NCBI GenBank assembly: GCA_015680685.1
Contig: MNCI01022092.1
Coordinates: 300,776 to 354,311 of the forward strand
Direction of reading: 5' to 3'
Length of the DNA stretch: 53,536 nucleotides
From: Gnetum montanum
Taxonomy: Eukaryota; Streptophyta; Gnetopsida; Gnetales; Gnetaceae
The stretch's first letter is position 1, and the number at the start of each line of letters is the position of its first letter. Under the pieces are notes generated by a model. It was not told the DNA's origin. It worked only from the letters and a program-made list of their open reading frames with translations, and did not search any database. Made by a program: the position numbers and the translations under genes. Positions 1 to 12,109 of this stretch are shown here, in pieces.

Positions 1-225
1 ACTATGAGGGTGAAGGGTTGAGAAATTAACTAACTCTAACTAATGTCCTAAGTCTAAATTAACTAGCGTTAGCATCTGTTCCCACTTACCGTACACACCC
101 TGAACTATGANAGAAATGAGGGGAGTGTCGCCTCTTACTTATATATTTGACGGTGGACTGCGATATCACGTACGCGATATCGTAAGGGATCCGATATCGC
201 GGCTTGTGCAAATCGCATCTTATCA
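1..225 (-). repeat. Element A 3' LTR, partial
   Basis: The minus-strand LTR starts TGATAAGATGCG at 225, directly after the polypurine tract. Positions 160-202 hold the GATATC palindrome cluster seen in sister LTRs. At the single N at 111 the sequence jumps: in the full copies about 600 bp lie between the motif before it (CTGAACTATG) and the one after it (AAATGAGGGGAGTG). The LTR is therefore collapsed there, and it is also truncated by the window start. Confidence 0.85.
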
Positions 226-236
226 TACCCCCATGA
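226..236 (-). other. Element A polypurine tract
   Basis: On the minus strand TCATGGGGGTA lies immediately before the LTR start TGATAAG. The same tract precedes the 3' LTR of B (20597-20605), C (22519-22527) and E (51679-51687). This is the expected plus-strand priming site. Confidence 0.75.
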
Positions 237-2110
237 CTGAATGAAAACTCGTCCTCGAGTTTCTTACAATAATATCAGGAAGGTATGGAATTATTGAGGG
301 GAATGGAACTAATGGGATGACATGTGAACGGATCATTATTACAAGACTTGACAAAACTGGTGTTCATGACAACAAGGGTGAACACCTTATTACAACGACA
401 TCAGGCCTTTGTTGGCAGCTTGAGAGCAAGAGAGAGATAGAAAGAAGTGTTGCTACTGCCAACACCAAGAGTGTGCTTTTCGTTGTCCATCCATAAGTGC
501 ACCATCAATCTTGCTCCTTGCGTAGCTGGTTCAGTGCTGCTCCATTCCAAGTGTTTTCTCTAGCTCCAGATCCAATCCGTCGTTTGCATGATCGCCATCT
601 GCACACACAACACAATCATATATTAGCAAGTGTAAATGAATCATTATGTAATTAATACCTTGCTTCGGTGTAAGTCCATTGGCTAGGTTGTGGTATGGCT
701 GATATGCATCTAGAAATATGTCACTGATGACTACCGAACGTGTAGGGGTTAGGAAGAAAATTAAAAATTTTGGGGCTAGGAGAAAATCGAAAAAAGCGGG
801 TCCCGTACCCCCTTGACTAATCACGAACCTCCGGTAGCGTTAGAATGAAGAAGAGAAAGGAGTAAGAAAGATAGATAAAAAGGGACAACTAAAAACATCA
901 GTGAAATGGATGTCAAGATGGGAATGAACAAAATAATAATTAATTGCAAAATGTTAAGGAAAGAAGTTAACTAATGTTCTAAATAGGAATGTCAGTGGGT
1001 CCTCCCCAAAGCAGGCTCCTGCCCTTAATGCCTTGACAAACCCATATTCAAAGAGTCCGTAGGCTCTGGGAATGTCGTTTGGAACAAAAGTTAAAGTCTT
1101 AACCACAAGCGTTTACCAAAAAGAAAACAATGCATCAACCAAAATATATACACTAATGATACAACCGGCAATGAGGTGAATAATGGAGAGCAGGATGAAG
1201 AGAAGAGAGTGGAATGGAATCTCAAGAACAAGGTGGTGTACAGCCCCTTGTGTGTTGATGATTAATGTGACTTGGCAAGTCTCATTCCAACTCTGGCCTC
1301 AAACCAAACACTTCCAGTGATTTCGCATCAATGCATTCAGTTAAACCGTCCAATTGGATAACAAGGATGCATCTCCAAACAGCCACCACTATTCTGACAA
1401 AATAAAGGAGAGAATGGGAAACGAGAAGGGCCTTAGTTATAGGGAACATTGTTGGTTCCATAACTAGTGCGTGTAGCCCAAATTTTATTTCGTCTAAGGG
1501 GTGTGCTTTGAATTCTCACTTCATTTTTTTTTTGTGTTTTGTGTTTTTATGTGTGAGAACCACACCATGCAAAGACTTCTTATTTTTATTGTCTCAGCTT
1601 CCAATAATTGGGTAACATTGGAACGGTAAGAAAACTCAAGAAGGAAACATCCAAGCACCCAAGAGAATGACCAACACAAAAAAATCAAGTTCCCTTGAAG
1701 TCACACCCTTTTTAATCCTTGAGTCCTTCCTTAGTTTGAGAAATACCCAGTCACCGATTCGTTAAAGTTCTTATTAGAAGGGAACTGTACATTTCCAAGC
1801 CAAGAGAAACCATAGAGATTGGTGGATGGATGGATGAAGTGGTCTCATTGCCTGCCATATCAAAAGAAACATACCTTAGTATCAACATTGTGACTTAAAG
1901 GTAAAAACCAAACATTAGCAATCAATATGAAAATAGTTCATACCATCAGTCCGAACACTTATAGGGTGACAAACTTACATGGTGGACACACATACACACA
2001 AAAAATGGAAAATTAGAACGATGATGTAAAACAAAAAACTAGAAAAGTTAAAGAAATTTGTAAAACAAAAATGTGTAAGACAAAAATCGAAAAAGAACTG
2101 AGGGCCCCAT
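237..2110 (-). other. Element A 3' noncoding region, conserved between elements
   Basis: About 1.9 kb between integrase and the 3' LTR, where Athila elements often carry an env-like gene. I see no env frame here. The stretch is conserved in order with B (18766-20596), F (38131-39895), E (49700-51678) and in part C (26140-27640). Shared marks are a T-rich run reading TTTGTTTTACA, CTTTGCATGGTGTGGTTCTC near 1560, and CCAAAGCAGGCTCC near 1000. An intron-like interval lies at about 599-659. A hydrophobic open stretch follows the acceptor in B and F but its frame is not kept in A, so a protein is doubtful. Confidence 0.7.
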
Positions 2111-2114
2111 ATGA

Positions 2115-3330
2115 TCAGCATAGGTGGCCATCTCCCCTATCACTGGGATGTAAGGGAGAGATCCAAAATAACAAGCGAGGTTGACCGCTAGTGGAAGTGT
2201 AACGTGTACTGGCTGTTGCAGATTCACAGAAAGGTTTTGTTTGTTGCACATTAACCAATAACCTTTTTCCCGGGCTGTCAGGCTTATAGATCATCATGGC
2301 TCTAGACGAGGAGGTCGTATGAATAATATAAGGTCCTTTCCACAAAGTTTGAAACTTTGTACGTTGGGGTACATGTGTGGGGTTCCAGTAAAGGACCTTA
2401 TCTCCTGGTTGGTACCTAAACCTTTGGATCCTTAAGTCATGTCGTTGTTTACTGTGTGCCTTGTGCAACTCATTTAATGATAGCGCAACCAATCTATTCT
2501 CGTATAACACGTTTAATGTTGCTAACCGTTGTTTTTGTGCTAGGTCGAGAGCCAGGTGAAGTTCGCAAGCCATGGACAGTGTACGGAGCTCATTCTATAT
2601 GGGAAGTTTTGGAAGTTTTCCGTACACTAGCTCATAGGGAGAATACCCTGTAGGGAGCTTCCAAGTAGCGTCATTCAGTTTCATGCTCCAGTCGCGTCTA
2701 AATTTGCTAATTGTTCATGTTAATATTCTTGTAATCTCCCTATTAGTAACCTCGGCTTGACCATTGGCTTGGGGATGGTAAGGTGTGGTCAATTTGTGCT
2801 CAACCCCTAAGTGTTGCATTAGTTTGCGAAAGGTTGCACCCATAAAGTGCATTCCATTATCAGAAATGAGTGCACGTGGAATACCAAACCTGTTAACGAT
2901 TTGTTGTTGTACAAATCGTGCAGCTGTAGATGATGTCCAGTCTATTACAGCTGCTGCTTCAGCCCATTTGGTTAAGTAATCAACAGCAACGATTATATAT
3001 GCCTTTTCGTTGGACATCGGTGTAATTGGCCCCATAAAATCTATTCCCCAGATATTGAAGGGTTCTAAAGGTTGAATCCATTGTTGCGGACCCTCCATTC
3101 TAGCAGTCATTCCCCCATCACATTTGCAGCGCTCACAGGATTGGGCGAAATGATGGGCGTCCCGAAATAACGTTGGCCAATAATATCCTGCGAGCAGGAT
3201 CTTAGTAGTCGTTCATCTCAAAGCATAATGACCCCCACAGGGGCCCTCATGAGCATCCTGGAGAACTTTTAATTGATCTTGATCAGGTACACACCATTGA
3301 ACCAAGCCATCAGGACAGAATTTATAAAGT
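2115..3330 (-). pseudogene. Element A integrase (pol, C-terminal part)
   Basis: This region inserts retrotransposon cDNA into DNA. The minus strand encodes the zinc-binding HHCC region (GGHYA ... DAHHF ... SCERC, about 3240-3115) and the catalytic core at 3110-2715 with the DDE residues in GIDFMGP, ISDNGMHF and GQAEVTNRE. It ends with a C-terminal GPY/F module (PGDKVLYW ... LWKGPYII) in 2573-2115. Breaks are a stop at 2715-2717 after TRILT, a stop in the zinc-finger region, and a short deletion after KLNDATW. The stop after TRILT recurs at the same place in element F. No chromodomain is seen, as expected for Athila. Confidence 0.9.
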
Positions 3331-5215
3331 TATCCTTGAATTTCCATGAAGTACTTGATTTTTTGAAGAAACTGTTGTTTCTTCCTAAAGTCTAACCTCA
3401 GTGGTATTTGTTGTGAAGTGAGATAAGTGAGAATGCTACTATACCAATTTACTTCCGTGGGTTGATTATTTATTACACCAGCAAAGAGGGCTTCATCACG
3501 AAAATGGTCAGATACAGCATATTCATCCTCTTTGTTGTCCCAACGCAACTGAGATAGGTGATCGACGACTACGTTCTCGGTGCCTTTGCAGTCTACAATA
3601 GTTAAATCGAACTCCTGAAGAATCACTAGCCAACGTATGATAGGTGGGCTAACCGTTGGCTTATTCATAAGGAACCTAATTGCACTATGATCTGTATGGA
3701 TATATACCTTGTAACCCAATACATAGTGCCTAAATTTATCCAATGCAAACACAACATCCATTAATTCTTTTTCTGTAGTTGTGTAGTTAAGTTGTGCACT
3801 GGTGATACTCTTACTGGCACAGTGGATGTAATAAGGTCGTTTTTGTTCATCTAGTTATGTCAGTACAGCTCCTAAAGCATAATTGGATGCATCGGTCATG
3901 ATATGGAATAGTCTAGACAAGTTAGGGGCTTGTAGAATGGGAGTTTCCACAAGCCTCTATTTGAGAGCTTGGAATGCTTGTTCACATTCCCTAGTCCATT
4001 CGAATGGTGCATCTTTTTTTTATTAATTCTACCAACGGTTTGGCAACTTTAGAGAAGTTCGCAATAAACCTCCTGTAGTAGCCAGTGTGTCCAAGGAATG
4101 ACCTAATGTCTTTAACGGTTTCTTCTTGTCAGGTAATTCCTTGGATGACTTTAATTTTTTCTGGATCTACTTCAATTCCTGATTGTGAAATTTTGTGCCC
4201 CAGCATGACGCCCTCTTGAACCATCAAATGGCTCTTCTTCCAGTTGAGCTTGAGGTTGGTTTCAACACATCGCTTCAATACTTGCTCTAACCGATCGAGG
4301 GCTTGATCAAAACTCATTCCATAAGTGGAGAAGTCGTCCATGAAGACTTCTACTCCGTTACCTATTTTCTGTTGAAAGATGCTTAGAACTAATCGTTGAA
4401 ATGTGGCAGGTGCATTACACAAGCCAAAAGGCATTTTTTTGTACACAAACATTTCCCAAGAACTAGTGAACGTTGTTTTGGCTTGGTCTTCTGGCGCAAT
4501 TCATATTTGGTTGTATCCACTACATCCATCCAGAAAACTGTAATAGTGATGCGCTGCAATAGTGTCTAAGACTTGGTCAACAAATGGCAGTGGGAAGTGG
4601 TCTTTGAATGTTGCCATATTTAATAGCCTAAAATCTATACATACCCTCCATTTACCTCCCTTTTTCGGTACGATGACAAGAGGGCTAACCCATTTTCTGT
4701 CAACGATAGGGTAAATGAACCCTGCTTTGAGAAGTTGCTCCAGCTCCTCTTTCACTATTTGTTTTTGTTTCTGGTTCAATCGCCTCTGGGGTTGCTTACG
4801 AGGTCTCATAGAGGGGTCTGTATAAATCCGATGCTGGCATATCTGAGGATCTATTCCAGTTAGTTTAGGGTACAACCAAGCAAAGGCGGTTGACCACTTG
4901 TTTATCACCCTTAGCAAACTTTCTTTTTGCACGGGTACGAGCTTTGCGTTAATGATCACCGGTTTTCCGTTTTTAAGGGTCACGTATTCCAGACTAGTGG
5001 GTAACGGTTTTAACTCTAGGGGCTCTTCTTTAAACTCCTCAGGAATCTCCAACTTTCCCCAATTAATATTTTTGGAGTTAAGGGCTGGAAGTTGGCAATG
5101 GACTTGCTCTAATATGTCTGTGCTTTTAATGTAAGCACTAGTTATTCCCTCAGCTAGTTCCATGCAGGTAGTTGAGTTGTTATCTTTATCAGCCATTAGC
5201 CATTGGGTTTTTTCT
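3330..5215 (-). pseudogene. Element A reverse transcriptase and RNase H
   Basis: RT starts near 5090 with LELKPLPTSLEYVTL, then WVSPLVIVPKKGG, CIDFRLLN, DHFPLPFVDQ, YSFLDGCSGYNQI, MPFGLCNAPATFQ, the catalytic box VFMDDFS (near 4340) and LGHKISQSGIEVD. RNase H follows with VFALDKFRHYVLG, HTDHSAIRF and IIRWLVILQEFDLTI (3761-3480). These boxes match the Athila branch. Breaks: CGA to TGA after SGYNQI (near 4500), a stop after VIQGIT at 4129, and disruption with stops between RT and RNase H near 3840-4020, including a homopolymer run. It produces no functional enzyme as it stands. Confidence 0.92.
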
Positions 5216-6270
5216 TGTTGTGTGGCTATCGCATATAGGCACTTTTGTATATCAATGTCCCGTGCACACCGATCGCATGCAGGCAATGTTAAACTTCGCA
5301 TCACCCATGATTTCTGCACGCAATGACACCCTATGTCACTATATGCGATGCATGGAACTCTTTTCCTCTTAGTTTTTCCAAAAGTATTTGTCCTGGATAT
5401 TTCTAGGGAAAGGTTGCCAATTCCTAAGCATGCATCGGTTGTATTTAGCCATGCCCTTCCCATTATAATCGGGAAATCCCCTTTGTCATTGTTTATTTGG
5501 ATCACTAGAAAATCGGCTGGATATGATCATCCACCGACAGTGGTAACAATGTCCTCAACCTATCCCAAGGGAATAGTGATGGATTGGTCAGCCAGCTCTA
5601 GGCGAATGTTGCTATTCTTGAGTGGAGGCAGGTTCCAGGTTTTATATAGTTTTTGTGAGATTAAGTTAACCCCAGAACCTGAATCGAGGAGAGCCTTATG
5701 GGGTTCATTCCCAGCAACTTGGAGGTAAACTAAGGGGACTCCTGGATCCGATAATTTCTTTGGAAGATGGCTGACCTTGATCCAGTCAGTTATTGTATGT
5801 GTTAACATAACTGTATGCATTGGACGTGATTTCGTTACTGAAGGGTTTCCCAAAATCGTATTGGGTATGAGAGTGTTAGGATGCTCAACCACTTGTGAAG
5901 GCGAAGGCTTGGTTGGATTGTTGGTCCTAAGGAAGGCTCTTTTTGGTGAATGATTGTTAGAACCAACCGATATTGGAGGATTCGGATCCTTCTCATAGTT
6001 AGGTTGTCGCGGTTGAGTGGGATTCACTCTAGGCTTTGTTGGAGCGATTGGTGGTGCGGCCATAGGCGTAAGAGATGCGGATGGATTTGGAGGATATCGT
6101 GGGTATGGGGCATTTCCCGAGGGAGAAGGAGTCCTAAAATATTCCTGAACTTGGTAGTAACGTGGAGGTTTTATGTAACCCATAGAGTCACCAGGGGAAA
6201 TCGGCTGCTGCACATAATATCCATGAGGGTCAGGTTGTCGATAAGGGTACTGTTGTTTTGGTGATGGCAT
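5216..6270 (-). pseudogene. Element A proline-rich linker and aspartic protease
   Basis: The minus frame from 6270 starts with a proline/tyrosine-rich linker (QQYPYRQPDPHGYY) and runs into a retropepsin. The active site is LLDSGSGVNLIS (near 5680) and the downstream conserved box is FPIIMGRAWL (near 5465). The catalytic Asp is present, unlike in element F. A stop at about 5560 after ITIPLG splits the domain. A cysteine-containing spacer (ACDRCARD) lies between protease and RT. In the intact family it would mature Gag-Pol inside the virus-like particle. Confidence 0.88.
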
Positions 6271-6351
6271 CCCCCATGGCTATGGATATTGCCATTGCTG
6301 ATGTTGTCCGATGGGCTATGGTGGAGTTCCACTTGGATAATACGTTAGTGG

Positions 6352-8317
6352 CTAGTGGAACTGCCTTGGGTTACCTTGTGGATAAGGCAACCTTTGGGGT
6401 GTTTGCCGTTGATTGAGTCCTAGATTTAGTGCATACACCCCAGACTCCTGTAGATGTGAGATAATGGGGCAACATCCCTTACGATGGTCATAGTAGCAGA
6501 CCTCACATCCACTATCATCGTCTGTGTCAAAATCTATAGCCACATCGGAGTTAGTGATTTTTTCCTTACCCTTGTTATGTGCAGAGCTTAAATCTCTCCA
6601 CTTTTTCTTACCTTTGTCACTACTTTGCTCTACCTTAGACTCTTCTACAATTTTTAAGACGATTTTAATTTTAGAGTCCAAGGAACTCCATATATCGTCT
6701 ACCTTAGCTGCTATTTCTGTTGTTAATTTTTGGATCGGCAAGGTTTTTTGGTTCACCAACTCTTCAAGTGGTGACTCATCCTCTTCATCACAAAATTTCA
6801 CTCCCTTCTTTCGAAGGGAGGGATCACGGTTGTACTCCCCCACACTTTCCCTTTTCCCTAGCTCACCTTCTTTCGCTTGCTACTTGCTCCAACAAACTTT
6901 GCGCTTCTTGGGCTCTAAGTTGTGATAGCCTCCCTTGGGCATAAGTCCCAAGGGTTTATCACATTTCATGCCTTAGCCCATCCACGATGTGGCGTAGTTG
7001 ATCCCGCTGTGCGTACCCATGGCCCAGGCAACGATGTAACAATGTGTAGTAGCGGGCCATGGTAGCATCCAAGGGTTTTTGATGACCTTGCTTCCAGCCT
7101 TGGATCTGCTTATGCAAATTGGACACTCTGGAGTACGTTTGATACTTTTTGTTGAATAGTTCTAGCATCATACTCCACCTCCTAATGGTTTTCGATTTTA
7201 AGGACTGGTACCAACTTTCTTCTTCTTTGGTGAGTGTCCTTGGGAACAACTTAAGTTTCTGCCACTCACTATCTATGTTCCACAAGGCACAGGCATCGTG
7301 GAATGCCTATAAATGATTTTGCGGATCAACATTGTATCCCCCTTCAAATCATGGGATATTGTTCATGTCTAATCATTTGATCCGACTATCCTTCAAATGC
7401 CTTGTGGGAATCCTAACTGCCTCTATTATGTCGAGCATACTTTGGGTTGCGAGTAGGGGCTCTTCATGATCGTCTCTTTCATGATGCCTATGATGTCTAC
7501 GTGATTCCCTACTCTCCCTGCGTCCTTGCCCTTGTCCTCTCTCTCGAATTTCCTGTCGAGGTTTTTCATCTCTTTTACTTTTATCCTCACCTTTCTGTTC
7601 ATGGTGGCTGCACCCAGATGTGGAAGGAGAGGGTGAGTGATGTGAAGAAAAGGAAGAAGAAGGGTAACCATCACCATGACTATGTTTCTTGCCTTCTCTT
7701 CGGCTGCTATGGCCCTGATCGTGGTGAAGATCAAAGTGCCCATCCTTAGCATGAGTGGTTGTTCCCTCTGTGAATAGTTGGTGTTCACGAGCATCAGAAC
7801 TAGGGATATGTATCGTTGGTCGTAGGTTCTGGTACCCAACCTCCTCACCATCGTTAGAAGGGGGAATATCCTTTGCTAAAGAACCCATGATAAGGGTTTC
7901 CTCATCTCCTATTTTGCTAAGGATGTGCGGGGCTTTGCCCTTCAAAAAAGTATGTTGACTCTCCTGCCTTAAGTCTCTCATACATTGGTCATCTATGGGA
8001 AAATAATCCCTCATGTCAAAATCATCCACAACGTATTCAGAAAATAGTTCTTGCATGCCAATCTGTGCCAAGGCATAGAAGAGCATGTTGGGGACAGATC
8101 GATCTGGGGGTAACACAATGTTACCTTGCAAATCTCTCCACCGCAGTTGTTCGTCTTGATGGAGAATAAAAGTAAAGTTTGAAATATACTCATCGGGATG
8201 AGTATAAACTATCTTGTATTGTTTAGGACTGGGCTCATTTTGGTTATTTGTTTTATGTTTTCGACTATCTCTAGTATGATCCTTAGGTGGTGAGATGCTC
8301 TTATGAGAAGAAGGCAT
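6352..8317 (-). pseudogene. Element A gag
   Basis: Capsid and nucleocapsid polyprotein. The start is ATG at 8317 (MPSSHKS), the same start as B and F. In order: the N-terminal box RWRDLQGNIVLPP; a Ser/His/Arg-rich low-complexity stretch; the capsid-like core RFEGGYN-type / KLKLFPRTLTKEEESWY / KKYQTYSRVSNLHKQI; an acidic and lysine-rich part; and a cysteine cluster GCEVCYYDHRKGCC near 6490. Breaks: stops near 7373, 7350, 7310 and 6959, and a +1 insertion near 6865 that shifts the frame before 6843-6352. A frame of about 140 codons overlapping it at 7426-7851 is a compositional shadow. Confidence 0.9.
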
Positions 8318-8436
8318 TTTTATTGGTGTGCTAAATGACCGTTATAAATTTGTTCTTGATTAACCTAAAGGTTCGTTAAGGCTCACAACGATGTGAGTGA
8401 TATCCCTTATGTTCTATTAGGCGCACAGACACTTAG

Positions 8437-8454
8437 TCCTTGGAAACAGCACCA
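8437..8454 (-). other. Element A primer-binding site (tRNA-Asp)
   Basis: On the plus strand it reads TCCTTGGAAACAGCACCA. The plant tRNA-Asp 3' end is TCCCCGGCAACGGCGCCA, so there are 5 mismatches, 4 of them transitions. It is one base inside the LTR edge, the same offset as in all other elements here. Confidence 0.85.
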
Positions 8455-8455
8455 A

Positions 8456-9385
8456 TGATGAGTGGCAAGGTACCCCTACACTCAACTATACGAAACGAGC
8501 ATAGCACGCACGATCCGGTCAAACTCCGCAGACTAAATGCCTAAACGCCCCATGGAACACTTGGGGTTAATCATTCATTGTCTTCCCAGACTTACTTTTT
8601 GTTGTCACGGTGTATTGTTAAGTAGGTCTGAGGTATATGATTTTTTTTTATCTTTTAAGGTTTATCTCTTAGGCTATGAGGGTGAAGGGTTGAGAAACTA
8701 ACTAACTCTAACTAATTTCCTAAGTCTAAATTAACTAGCGTCAGCATTCATTCCCATTTACTGTACACACCCTGAACTATGCAATTGTGGCTACCAAACA
8801 CTAATCGTTACTGGGATCACCACACGTAACGTATGTGCTTGAAGTGGTCATACTGAGGCACCTAACTAGCCTAAGTGTGATAAGCAGTCGATTCCTTGAC
8901 TAGCCGTACACACCCGTAGGTGCTCGTAGCCAAGTCGTACTTATCCCACGTTCTAGCCTAAATGCGATGAGCAGCCGATTCCTTGAATAGCCGTACACAC
9001 TAGGACTACCACTGGGATTGCCAAGCGTAGATCCTGGGATACACTACTGGGTTACCAAGCAGTCTCAATGCTCGTAATCAAGTCGTACTCATACCACGTT
9101 GTGACGAGTAGCTGATTCCTTGACTAGCCGTACACATCCGTAGATGCTTGTAATCAAGTCGTACTCATGCGCACTAACAATAGGTAATAAATAACATGTA
9201 ATAAAACCTATCCATGTACTGCAAGGTTTATCCAATCAAGTTCGTCTTTATTGTCGTACACAACTTGCGTTCAGGTACAAAGTTGCTCGAATAAAGAGCC
9301 GTTCACTCTAAGACTCCTACTGTGGGCACATGGGAAATTAATCTAACTCTGGAGTGATCAAACTGCCAGAGCTTCGCTACTTCTA
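8456..9385 (-). repeat. Element A 5' LTR, truncated
   Basis: On the plus strand it begins TGATGAGTGGCAAGGTACC and is colinear with the F LTR (46216 onwards) until GCTTCGCTACTTCTA. At the single N at 9386 it switches to unrelated sequence. The promoter end of the LTR (GATATC cluster and TATA box) is therefore missing. It contains the three-fold internal repeat with GTCAAGGAATC-type cores also seen in the other LTRs of this family. Confidence 0.85.
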
Positions 9386-10916
9386 NTGTGGGGCTGTTGT
9401 CATGACTAGATAAATATGGAATCTTTGCTTTCTCATCACTACAATAAGATTGCTTTGGCTGGCTAGACTTTTGGGGGAGTCTACTTGGAATTTGTAAGAA
9501 AATTTCTTTTTGTTTTCCTTATTTTTTACCATTTTAAATTTGTGTTTCAACATGTTTAACACAAATTTGAGGTGTTGGTTGAAGATGATAGTATGTCATT
9601 TTAATGGCAATTTGATGATTTTCCTTGAACTTATACTTGTTATTGGATACAATTTTTGAGGGAATATCAATGCAAGGATCACATTTGCAACTAATAAAAG
9701 CATTACAAAGAGGGCATTTATTCTGTTAAAAATGTTGTAGACAGTATTTATAAAGCACACACACAAAATGACGAGCTGTAAAGATCAGAAAACCAAAATA
9801 TGTTATCATCATAGCCTAGCTTAATAGTGTTCTGGCAGCATTATCTTCACCCCACTGTTTCAGCCAGAGCCACTATTCTGAATCAAAAAATTTGTGATTA
9901 GTCTGAAATTTGTTTGAAGGTTTTTTCATATCCATCTTTTAGTATAATTAAAAAATATATCCACTTCTTTCTATATTTAATCATCCTATGCTTATCCCAA
10001 CTAAGTGTTAATAGTCAAATCTTGGATGTCTTTTTTTATGTAGGTAAAAAAATTATGTCTTAGTCTACCTCTTTGTTGGTTCTCCTCAACTTTATATTTA
10101 AATTTGCGACAAAAATTTTTACGTCTAGAGTTTCAGTTTCTACATCAACCTTAAATTTCCCATTTGCTTATTTCTCTTCTGGATATTTGCAACTACTGGA
10201 ACTTTTGTGTTGAAATAAATTGTCTATTTCTATGCTTAAAAAGATACTCCTATCATCTTTACATTAATGGTCTTTGAACTATGCTGAATTCAATTTTAAT
10301 AAACCTTTTTAGCTTCAAGTGTCAGTTGTGAACATTTTCCTAGGTTCTTTTAAGGGTTTAATTGGTATTGTTTGTATTGTTATCTCAGGTGTTCAATTCC
10401 TCAGGCATTAAATTGGTTATTGATTAATACAAAATTTTATTCCTATCTCTTGTGTTGGTCCCCATGTACTATTAGTGAGCTTATTTGAACTCCTGTTTAA
10501 TTTGATTGAAATTGTCTTTTTTGTGAACAAGCTCTCAATTCTATTTATCAGGATATTGCAAAAAGCATTTCTACCAACATTCTTCATGTTAGGTGCAATG
10601 GATAACATCAAACACTATATGCATGGATGTCATATCCTGCCAAGAGATGTTTCTTTCAGGAATACGTTACTGCCCAGGTTTATGTTATTGAATTTTAGGA
10701 ACTCTTTGTTGTTGTTGGGAAAATTTTCTTGATTGTAGATGTAATTTGCTACGTACACAAGATGAATTCATCAAGAACCAAATCTCATCTTAAGAAAACT
10801 GAATTAGTTTCTATACTTGGATCAATTTGATTTAAGGACTAATCTAATGTTATTATACAACTTTAAAATAATAGAGATTTTTTTGCTTTAGTTTGAGAAT
10901 TGGATATATATTAAAG

Positions 10917-10941
10917 CATATATATATATATATATATATAA
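10917..10941. repeat. TA microsatellite
   Basis: An uninterrupted alternating TA run of about 25 bases. A second one lies at 53468-53488. Confidence 0.9.
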
Positions 10942-10991
10942 ACTAGCCAAGATGATCAACCATGGAAGTCATTTTCTTGCTAAGATAAGTC

Positions 10992-11126
10992 ATGGAGAAA
11001 TGTACAAATAAAAAGAATAATTTGCACATTGTTTTCATTGATTTCAAGAAGGTTTATGATAGAGTTGCCAAAGAGATAATTGAGTGTATCCTAAATAGGA
11101 AAGATATCCTAATTAGATATATATGA
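10992..11126 (+). pseudogene. RTE-type LINE reverse transcriptase fragment
   Basis: The plus frame from ATG at 10992 reads LHIVFIDFKKVYDRVAKEI, the conserved RT box of RTE-clade LINEs (consensus of the LHMVFIDLEKAYD(R/K)VPRE type, known from the family). It is followed by a degenerate KKGxxxxYI-like stretch and a stop at 11124-11126. Only this piece is recognisable; the endonuclease and the rest of RT are missing or too decayed. It is most likely a 5'-truncated, old insertion. Confidence 0.75.
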
Positions 11127-11968
11127 TACCATGTAAGGTATATGTTCTAGAGTTACAAATAGGAAGGTATCCTAATTGAATATAGTCAACTTGTTTAGTC
11201 AGATCTATTATACAGTTGTAAAACTTGGGTCTAATTTACTTGCAGTATGATGGAAACATTTGGAATATGTTCAAAAGTAATTTTTGTCGTAGGAAATTTA
11301 GGTAAATGCTCAAAATCCATATAATATTTTATTAGCACAAGCAAATATGCTACCTATAGAAATTGTAGCTCTTCAAAAAGTTTTACAATTTTATAAAAAA
11401 ATGCTTGCTAGTCTTAACATTCACTTCTTCACATAAGTTTATAAGGTCACTTAGAAAAAAAGATGGTTCAATGATGGGAAAAAATGACTTTAAAAATGGA
11501 ATATTGAAGATCAAGATTTAAATTTGAGCTTTAATGATCTTAAAACAAGGATTAGATAGAAGGTATTGAAGCATATGTGGGAACAACCATGTGGGAAAAA
11601 CAATTTTATTTGCAGCAGATTCTAAGAGAATTGTTAACAAAAATACCTACTTATTTAGGTTTTTCTATTTCTAGACAAAGGTAGCAATGACACGTTCTTG
11701 TGTAGTATTCCACTATCTATTAATTCAAACAAGGAAATCAATTAATCTTCAAAGAGAATAATGCATCTATGGATTTTGTATGCATGTAGTAGTAGAAGAT
11801 GATGGGCATATCTTTATGAATTCTCCTTTCTTTAATGCACTTAGACTTAAATATAGTGTTCAAGTAACAACTTTACCATATTTGTTTTAGCTATAGATGT
11901 CAATTTTCGGTCATTTTCTTGATCGGATATTCAAGACCTATTATGACCATGTCAAAAGCCTTGTAATT

Positions 11969-12109
11969 AAAAAAAATTGTCCTATAGACCCTTTGTGGTT
12001 TCATAAGGACTTAATTAAGCATTTCTATTTCCAAATAGAGTTTGCATTGTNAGAAATGCTTAATTAAGTCCTTATGAAACCACAAAGGGTCTATAGGACA
12101 ATTTTTTTT
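11969..12109. repeat. 58-bp perfect inverted repeat flanking a 25-bp spacer
   Basis: Positions 11969-12026 recur as the reverse complement at 12052-12109. The right arm is bracketed by single Ns at 12051 and 12111. Because the Ns delimit exactly the right arm, this is more likely a gap-filling artifact than a natural hairpin. Confidence 0.85.

Larger units (their letters stand above)
1..9385 (-). mobile_element. Element A: Athila-type Ty3/gypsy LTR retrotransposon, decayed, both ends incomplete
   Basis: Read on the minus strand the order is 5' LTR (9385-8456), primer site, gag, protease, RT, RNase H, integrase, a noncoding stretch of about 1.9 kb, polypurine tract, and 3' LTR (225-1, cut by the window edge). 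The RT block with VFMDDFS, the motif YSFLDGCSGYNQI and a tRNA-Asp primer site are what is known of the Athila lineage. The element is broken by several stops and frameshifts. Single Ns at 111 and 9386 mark places where the LTRs stop being colinear with other copies, so the true ends are not assembled. No env gene is recognisable. The lineage call is firm; the element is clearly non-functional. Confidence 0.93.

Noticed and set aside
160-202. CRISPR-like array from the regularly repeated GATATC boxes
   Set aside because: The repeats are 6-12 bp palindromes with spacers of only a few bases, located in LTR promoters of a plant genome.
7426-7851. Frame overlapping gag in A, with counterparts in B (16210-16518) and F (45184-45552)
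   Set aside because: It lies in the Ser/His/Arg-rich low-complexity part of gag, and its conservation follows from the gag frame. It has no domain and carries hydrophobic repeats of compositional origin.
10475-10732. Possible host exon at 10475-10732 and small frames at 13530-14198
   Set aside because: AT-rich, no recognisable motif, no splice context and no similarity visible by eye.
11969-12109. Natural hairpin, MITE or small-RNA precursor
   Set aside because: The arms are identical and the right arm is bounded exactly by single Ns, which points to gap filling.
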